The position numbers and the translations under genes are program-made. The notes under the pieces were generated by a model. The model did no database searches. It saw only the letters and a program-made list of their open reading frames with translations, and was not told the origin of the DNA. A DNA stretch of 40,451 bases from Candidatus Omnitrophota bacterium (lineage in GTDB: Bacteria > Omnitrophota > Omnitrophia > Omnitrophales > Aquincolibacteriaceae): positions 143,625 to 184,075 of the forward strand of contig CAIJHQ010000045.1 of assembly GCA_903820505.1 (NCBI GenBank). Reading direction: 5' to 3'. Below are positions 38,901 through 40,451 of the stretch, in pieces. Position 1 is the stretch's first letter. Every line of letters starts with the position of its first letter.

Positions 38901-40021
38901 ATCTCATAGAACCGGACCGCTTCCCGGACGTTCCGCTCCCATTGGCGGGAAAGAACAAGAGGCTTTCGGATGTTCCGGTGGATGAAAAGCCCGAGCGCCT
39001 CCGTGTTGAAGATCTTGAGCGTCGTTTGGACAGCTTCGAATTCCTCCTGTGTTATCTGAAGATCGTTCAGACGATTCAGAAGGCCGAGGACCTTGCAATA
39101 ACCGAAGAGCTCCCTGTCCACCGTGTCCGTCAAATACGTCTCCGACATAGCCCCCTCGAGCTTCAGAAGTTCCGTATAGATCTCGCGGGCGTCAATGCGT
39201 TTGATCTTTTCCGCCACGACGGGATCATGGGAACTCCGGGCATCCAGCAGGAACCTGGCAAGCGCGAGACGATCTCCGGAAAGGGCGTTTTTTTGCGCCA
39301 GCAATTTCATGGTGCGGCCGAGATAATCCAGGAGGTCGATCTTCTTCGCGTCAAACCGTTCTTTGATCTTGATCCATTCCAAAAGTTCCCGGGAGAAACG
39401 GCGGCGAGCCATGGATCGTACTTCCGTCTCCAGAGCTTTGAGGTCCTTCGTGATCGCTTCCTGCTGACCGACCGAGAGGCGGTACTGACGGATGTTCTCC
39501 TTGTGGAGTTTAATCGAATCCGCACCGACCAGATCGAAGTCTTTGGCGCGGTTGATGTGGGCGTATTCAGCGCCGCCGATTCGGAGGTGATCGAGGAAAA
39601 AGTACGCGACCTTCTGCTTTAACGCGGGATCCTTGATAAATCCAAAATACTTGTCCGTGGGGACCGGGCCTTCGTAGCCTTCCTCGAACACCGTCCTGAC
39701 CCCCCGCGCGCCGACAAGATGTCCGACGATCTTCGAAATGTTCTCCTGCGCCTCCAGGGAGTCGTGCGCGTCCTGGACGAAAAAGACGGTCTTGGCACCC
39801 GGGGAACCGCTGTAGATCTCTTCCACTCTCCCGAACTCCGCCGGAATGAGGGCAGAAGATGCTCCGGAAATTTCTTCTCGGGGAATGTTCGCAGCCGGCG
39901 GATTGGCAAACGCCGCCGGAAGATGGCCGCACAGGTCCATGGTCAGGAATATCGCCACGGTCAGGACAGCGATAGCCCTTGTGAACGGCGTGATCCTTGA
40001 GTCAGATTTTTGTATTCTCAT
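23957..40021 (-). CDS. giant modular protein 2 (5354 aa mosaic with signal peptide)
   Basis: Modules, with RSExR seams between them: 1-508 signal peptide (to about 39) and Tiki/ChaN-like domain with QDAH (83-86), EE (113-114) and GGFH (403-406), paralogous to giant protein 1; 514-714 unrecognised; 720-1127 histidine kinase (His828, N-box 1008-1012, G1 1046-1050, G2 1071-1075); 1133-1404 class I methyltransferase (EAGTGRG); 1410-1807 GT2 glycosyltransferase (DDD 1576-1578) with a membrane segment; 1813-2148 HAD-like (DLTGTL 1833, GDSLTGND); 2173-2434 two FHA domains; 2440-3544 eleven helical repeats, then a kinase-like segment; 3550-3884 Rossmann/methyltransferase-like; 3890-4331 metallopeptidase-like (HEVIH 4073-4077, Glu 4100 or 4105); 4359-4714 unrecognised; 4720-5170 nucleotidyltransferase-like (GS 4755, DDLD 4775-4778); 5176-5354 unrecognised. 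No ribosome site is clear before the ATG. The frame is open throughout, so this is one gene, not an assembly join. Domain calls are by eye. Confidence 0.85.
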   Translation of the reverse strand: MRIQKSDSRITPFTRAIAVLTVAIFLTMDLCGHLPAAFANPPAANIPREEISGASSALIPAEFGRVEEIYSGSPGAKTVFFVQDAHDSLEAQENISKIVGHLVGARGVRTVFEEGYEGPVPTDKYFGFIKDPALKQKVAYFFLDHLRIGGAEYAHINRAKDFDLVGADSIKLHKENIRQYRLSVGQQEAITKDLKALETEVRSMARRRFSRELLEWIKIKERFDAKKIDLLDYLGRTMKLLAQKNALSGDRLALARFLLDARSSHDPVVAEKIKRIDAREIYTELLKLEGAMSETYLTDTVDRELFGYCKVLGLLNRLNDLQITQEEFEAVQTTLKIFNTEALGLFIHRNIRKPLVLSRQWERNVREAVRFYEIAKERDNSVGRRLDEFMKNSGETAAVLVFGGFHKEDIKRLMESKGLAYRVISPKITKLSQRHQEFYKKLMTVGALPFEQAMLPATATSPERVFSTREGFLEVREVYDTLLANPKADPSILDRYLPTGERASGLKKRSESRTKINDSNDLDQFFASFEGPIYYPAAGTDFYSLSRLAKTFPKLKRLVFSDNFAPWETITPKVIGGSGAIGALPELKLVLDKEFRLKFDKREIRRRGEDLEIDLSYRNDPYEDEDLKGRRFTVRYLIQDLFSVQEQFDAVFVEYPGLGGRLAQNPEFWQRIHSQTKRYLFVGMDTAAPPPELFEKIPDTLITHSNQISCYRSVRSEVRSSDLEVTDIPEELQEKETTIAQFERLLLKEQLDESDLAFVNKLLVFFTFDPRYFPTAKTSVETIREKMKLLLILMRNLDMATFTRAMTLEEECRYKDVGAKLSGQIFAHELSHVRRPYVEIQDFIELFSKAADSQTIAEATKLLNEGQKIGDEFEILDRNLSTFRFHTSARVAAYIVRLLRKYLAAYIPLNERYAAFLKKANPTRTEDAANDHRETISSFHLLGEWAAKGLADFEKYIGGNDLLGYLVIRIAEISVSSADRLAREKPNYLHSAQSISLSKSDMLALVDNLIGNAIEASRKGVPLDLSVRFWTEVQGQKKFLGFSLTDNGAGMDAQTLERVRRGESFTTKRRGSGRGIPGIFDIVRRAGGIVTVSSEVNKGTTFTILLPIFTPGEQAPAAEAEQKSHGSRSEMRSSEAAAGEVLPVVSTGDMGSDVEYFEPLPGESKIAISSDKGVVKSDYYTNMVISQMRKIRERFRERGRTVSKVFEAGTGRGTLAVAASHVFPGAHIVANDLNPEALKLATRNASRNGVPQERFETRTGDAADVLKKGELFDCVILTLPTTIFTPEMAMSEHQKMFLDGGADGRKNIDKFIGTIYPYLSEGAGMYFPISDFVGVEKTLKLLHRNHLQPAALHTIKKYLNETKHTAATADHIRKNLGYEFSKDAGGEYFEIVLIEAVKDGVPSTRSELRDVYGAAIGEREAGDVFTVYFPNETGEKEAYPVFFKTYQDLGQFLTKEEQSALKREIRLHKERLKIALVMPTMDSDSYLPKTVAGVIETASEALKRYPGWKFTIFLTVNGKARAATLQAALKAQRRFIFSGHEIVVLDMGDREGKPAAMNAAAFLAKKRGNEIIGFLDDDIRFSPDAIEGAVSHLVDKGEVFLSGPKPEAEVSSSALERIYEARFAAWQYPHGNSSFLYARTFPFIPEYVRLDDGYLHRYFHKKSWQEGGQRIEKAERGSVYILPQKKLLPYLQRMTGILLGRWQLAEMFRGSGMLSVQQVESPFWWGRILKETSPVEALEIVSTLGVIALWVILVKSRIIFLKFTGHKPKNITYLRDLDTKPGRASEKALRSKPVALRPPRLAQGEDRRSEMRETMELSTRFSNGKPIRIILADLTGTLVTVKRLDTGQIQAEPMPLDLKKELERRLRLGSALIVATGDRFKDAKEWVIDQLSPDVWPYIVVLSQSGMVGHHYETASWKKILDAADFGEGSLQKRNWVRYKDALIQLAKGTAAHFLGDFLTETADSESETTVLKYKRGSIMIRSHQLAFALDKAAIDGDLQVERLKIKAFMTGWITQHEEQFKAWGFEGALAMLSGEQYIDLTFIPGFTKMQGLQNLAEANVLQGILNEREIPWGQALAVGDSLTGNDGLMREFLRAKSPEAMTVSVGEADHKSGKLSSDVRWETGQTGPSGVVFALTPLLEVPAITQSRSEARGEAAIGQEKKVSSARSEVRVGRETYHIGGSVFELELTTDGQLLYRWYQAGKTLAPDEGWEEMPFSKDKNMVTVGRNDPKTGDRNDIAIQDGSVSRRHLEIKRNDDGSFSFRDLGSLNGTFYGGKQYGRKGEPSGYVPLFRQVTVAGTEEPTGVQSLGLGGKNGWVLQVRRMVAGGPLSYRFGLMKEIEKIDPEEWWEEVPEIRPGESVSVGRGQGNDIILPDEPVTKMISRKQLKLSCDDEGCVWFQNLSRNGTFYKDEKYSSKTFGGEEISQNILLFGPVRSEMRAGATASKARGARELTESRRAELENAVFMEWQMRSLINNLKSPTTPEKLSEAVQSLLPFAKAKWITSSQASEIVPILERMPEGGYVETRVWCAELLKIFAETRLIDPSKVSPDISVLKKGLMNENAEVMFLCADALRVLAEGGLIDPSKVFLDIVGLKRKLAEGNAEAQLWCAKALKLLVEGRLIDPSGVSLDISGLQQELMSEDDSRASRRAETLKILTEARLIDPSKTSLEISGLMQRPTAKNAKNRFRALRLLAEAKLIAPSQLPKVISMLVLGLEDGNAEIQYECAGALKALPEAKQITPSQRLKIVAVVSVLTEKLKNENSEGILLRAETLKFLTEAGVIDPSGAPLNISGLLREIRNVNIATLRECARALKFLAESRRISSSDISGIVPSLTEGLMSKDAETMRGCAHALKFLAEAKLIDPSKISIDTSALRQKLKNGYAVTGRRCAEALDFLAEARLISPAEAPEIISALKRELMQEDIATMIWCAETLRHLSETGLFSAVMGVSGLSGEFERTSGKGKWLIAAAYHSLPQYAKEKFYLHLDYLAEYLSVRFQGTNKSSVLWKDIGKAVMALEKNDPAALVLYRQAIEQLFRNDSGKALQLDAIEFYDQGNARDNFPDFMRAMFWMFSTKAPPKPEGLPTVALVSAVDAPDGVLDFGNGESLDLKEPAAKWYGRTRVRSRGNKAYHVKFLKEGEDPSVLVYEHDMLNFLNDRKAAWGLWASYPRGKFRLARVPVGALPDDFRVVRDGEAGAVVLDNHEGYYTVMVYEAELEKDGKNPYEVYLNDVDLAPEEFEEAFVKNVHDRAVLARHGLFDTEIIELFHSREHASRIYDWMLMICPNHRGGEGAGRLDDFVGATLFPNVRLSGPADPAQLRFIDDLVKDSAVRAQADNRLSRLSRMAGRDDDRARSYITAAYLGDMLLSLSLIPPTYLLRRGRAVQDAENLDENYLQKMLTKMFMVVFEAYTGEAMAAAHDGLDLHIPNMAAQMSYFMTSKAAHDFQRGRAIPQVLYPGTAVAPLRKGRGFRNGKWDIREAEYTINSRNPEKVMRMNSQDLGPVNGPNPLQELIRALYIVTPLMVVRRNRRLRDGQQTLQEPVKSGARSEMRGQTEAEAAYPVTIEGIFEKSPHLDRFTQTTVHDAGGSVLPAIASEVFLSHQKLKRSIPDAAAHALAALDDRTETFFNAASSVLGGDRELRSVFARELAAYYYRNYGKFIKDNKNPVIQLEDISVVTSELTGWTPLSNGAWKVAHLGVGLEEGIVSLSSLPAKRFQRLLLVDQNPFIGQVLTEYAKLTGYGNAEVVTADISSPALLEKIKDRDFDEVRLYRVLHEVGRTVEGPGESGSNREKTMKIMEPDAVQARQRLYRNLAALVSDKGRITIAEVQGLWASDDLSAIQREITGLGVLRSCEQRKPDRSIKILSLAQSKIRTDTSTHKTPGATMIRSEMRQGEQPEPGEGLTGGVWGERKTIQQKLDLRIRDYLKPYENVLEEWRQRETNYGTAEGVRDAQRRLEAARADVDRLRKAMEGWGGNDLGKRFRSLDGGGARTTLRDDQQQAVEMVSREAGNFGLDLHFDPANVIFVERGSFLYLLLRFREPETKGLYLADDISGESFYVIDDALRGTGGICGTLVHEVIHGRFHEGQLKTPQNLQAAHFILNEAMTEELAIRQMVRHFKFNSEDAVRRSLLICMGAMVGAGGPIGYVLLVRSLEDRLRKSFATADKAILRFLEEGDDTMLRQAFPVLWPAFAHITAELLGHHLLDISLTGFRHIFSAARTRSNHEKMIMELVHILAVFEGALIDFDSEVFHELLGSKLKKAKRGELSPLSELVAEAERLRREEIKEDFGLEGEALSDFLKDPQNRRMFFPETDLSMIQRDIDRMTPPEFKKSGSRSEVRLKPVASSTPQSAGEVVRRSEVRQEQPDEPSFELVRLVEESDILTSFEKIAGMNNAKKLIALLNANSQGVMNIEDFAGKYGRGKVRNGYSLGLLTGQHLYKGLSRAFGLADGTTAHAEFEMKPAGEDHTARFLERIISTDKPIVFFVPDNMRNEKIARDPMNWIADGLDPGSSQYDPAKLRNIFFVFGAYRIYISENILKQYGKIPERDFDDKLIAHLIGALQRDAGDEAEKQLIECDVRENSRIYDSRKTAALQKISPAYKETLDRTLAYEWNMAQAEAAADPAAGVTKINNFVKILESLKRGEVVARGMQFEVLIGQVKYVIRSRSDGFLISSPGVGGRYRSLFLPKVEMPGLHEKTRRLLEELSADKPGEPSGPSARSEVRATPVVSSIPRAKTGLEALFGADRILKEKNAVGIVVGSMAAALWNPATTSTVLEKHDDLDVMVLSPRTRFEINEGGIDWWTPRERSLRLNGSEIPRKIRYWANAHDIFIRAGILPIDTTKLAPGLYLASAAFAADFTRQAALNSLHPGLATSGHALQVLDRDLERMYGRGARLAQCWTDHFGGKSRVLDSLRVDPGFDRAATFALLTSRGSTLKIKDDHHAGLVHKQVVPLNTHASLAETGYKISRDFFTNGSSFGQLISGILILRMIGTAYIVDPLIKALGIVLGARWIMTAGGAELKRHLRDILRRTPSAQAQLFSLLAWDNPVPFKDNPLYENIALEILKSGNGHISGILREKVLFALLEEANEYSPLMSKLIEPLSQVRGIVKRLERFMDLEARGYSRWNHFIKNVMRDVRNRQKRDRNLRRKEADARRQNATPAAQPVVALTLDGTVRSEVRAKPDVSNAPRLVSGVEIKEPAVIVIEKKRVEMMGRSELRQLMGFAAVNKEKLWLVVPDLIEGKESPFVEDLKTLGVRVSMDLPEAARNPKIRVIGFSDKEQDTAAAFSGRLTSRLAKGVTEYFALEGGEGIFLSLLVARPEDLPVKNGFRYDKTGRFRAELRAFVQNLVTNYFVISSAA
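24481..34666 (-). repeat. longer linker element of about 31 nt attached to some RSE motifs
   Basis: Copies at about 24481-24511, 25849-25879, 26998-27028 and, more degenerate, 34636-34665. On the plus strand they share AMCCGGC, then TTC or GTC, then GCGCGCACCTCGG or close variants. In protein they read RSEVR followed by KPVASS, TPVVSS, KPDVSN, or the worn RSKPVAL form. All are in the same reading frame of giant gene 2. Confidence 0.6.
31190..32452 (-). repeat. eleven tandem 40-residue helical repeats in giant protein 2
   Basis: Residues about 2524-2944. The unit is roughly: [AS]ExxxxCAxALKxLAEARLIDPSKxxxDISGLxxxLxxxN. Successive units are 37-43 residues long, most exactly 40. The shape is that of ARM/HEAT-type solenoids, which usually bind proteins. 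DNA identity between units is moderate, with many silent differences, so the array is not recently expanded. Confidence 0.8.
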
Positions 40022-40061
40022 AGGTCAATTTAATAGCTTTAATAATGATTTTAATTATTGA

Positions 40062-40089
40062 AAGGTAACATGAAATTTCTATATGTCAA
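40062..40089 (-). promoter_or_regulatory. promoter of giant gene 2, shared with giant gene 1
   Basis: On the minus strand TTGACA (40089-40084), 13 bases, then TGTTACCTTTC (40070-40060). This gives a -35, a 16-base spacer and an extended -10 (TG-T-TACCTT). The leader would be about 34 nt. Compare 11971-12000. Confidence 0.6.
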
Positions 40090-40251
40090 ACAGCGCAAAA
40101 ATGAGGCTGGACGGACGGCTCTGATGCTCTATATTGCTATGAGATGCTACTCCGTCCCCCACCCCCAGTTCGGTGTGGATCCGCATTAGGATTTGCGGAA
40201 CGGTCGGGACAGTTCAGCTCGGTGAGATGTTGCAGATAGAACGGCGGCTTC
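40090..40251. other. intergenic region, no gene seen
   Basis: No frame with a ribosome site and no recognised RNA. Bases 40205-40218 (GGTCGGGACAGT-like) resemble a worn edge of the 80-bp repeat that follows. Confidence 0.4.
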
Positions 40252-40451
40252 GGCAGCCCTGACCTCGTACAAAAATTCAAGGTTGTCAGGACAGTCCAAG
40301 TCACCGTTCGGGAAATGAATATGAAGACTTGGGCAGCCCTGACCTCGTACAAAAATTCAAGGTTGTCAGGACAGTCCAAGTCACCGTTCGGGAAATGAAT
40401 ATGAAGACTTGGGCAGCCCTGACCTCGTACAAAAATTCAAGGTTGTCAGGA
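40252..40451. repeat. 80-bp tandem repeat with two dyads per unit, cut by the window end
   Basis: Units begin GCAGCCCTGACC at about 40253, 40333 and 40413; the visible copies are identical. Each unit contains CCTGAC...GTCAGG (40258-40263 with 40285-40290, 21-base loop) and CCAAGTC...GACTTGG (40296-40302 with 40326-40332, 23-base loop). A period of 80 is not a multiple of three, so it does not encode a repeated peptide. The 37-39 bases between GGACAGT and GCAGCCC differ in the leftmost copy, which recalls a CRISPR layout, but the next two are identical. Confidence 0.8.

Noticed and set aside
23957-40021. Giant gene 2 as an assembly artefact joining several genes
   Set aside because: The frame stays open for 16 kb with family-like protein throughout. 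The linkers share a motif also found in giant gene 1, and a shared promoter stands at the 5' end.
40252-40451. Firm call of a CRISPR array
   Set aside because: Only two full intervals are visible and the two inner ones are identical, and each contains its own inverted repeat. No cas gene is in the window.

Overview
This window looks like a bacterial chromosome fragment. My best guess is the phylum Omnitrophota (formerly OP3), with moderate confidence. The grounds are overall resemblance: ordinary housekeeping operons next to enormous, signal-peptide-bearing, patchwork proteins. I could not test this with a marker-gene search. Nearly everything is on the minus strand. The plus strand carries only one insertion sequence and two small heat-shock genes.

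Layout, left to right: (1) 1-4553 holds a compact leftward cluster: DUF1844 protein, a YbhN/LPG-synthase-like membrane protein, aroQ, accB, accC, amaP and the start of pfkA. Neighbouring genes share several ATGA stop/start overlaps. A near-consensus promoter followed at once by two hairpins lies in front of it (4657-4771) and looks like a small RNA or an attenuator. (2) 4989-11909 is giant gene 1 (2306 aa): signal peptide, a Tiki/ChaN-like module, three receiver domains, an HExxH module and duplicated helical modules. (3) 12096-13000 holds a STAS-PilZ fusion coupled to a 56-codon gene. (4) 13315-20893 is the classical translation operon thrS-infC-rpmI-rplT-pheS-pheT, with rarA at its end. ThrS and PheT both lack their usual N-terminal accessory RNA-binding domains. 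(5) 21036-22398 is an IS1202/ISNCY-like element with an 18-bp target duplication, inserted just upstream of the thrS promoter. (6) 22641-23917 holds two Hsp20 genes, the first with a broken 5' end, and a strong terminator. (7) 23957-40021 is giant gene 2 (5354 aa): signal peptide, the same N-terminal module, then a mosaic of histidine kinase, methyltransferase, glycosyltransferase, HAD, two FHA domains, eleven 40-residue helical repeats with a possible kinase-like segment, metallopeptidase-like and nucleotidyltransferase-like modules. (8) 40252-40451 is an 80-bp tandem repeat that runs off the window.

The most unusual system is the pair of giant genes. They share a paralogous N-terminal module and signal peptide. 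They share a promoter with the same spacing (TTGAHA, 13 nt, TGTTACCTTTC). They also share a short motif, [x]RSE[MVLAS]R, found 22 times in the two proteins, almost always in a low-complexity linker between unrelated domains. The motif is written with many different codons, so the conserved thing is the peptide. A subset of linkers also shares a longer DNA-level sequence. I propose that RSExR marks module seams, either as a processing or docking site of a secreted polyprotein or as the scar of a module-shuffling system. The seam pattern is seen directly. Its function is inference.
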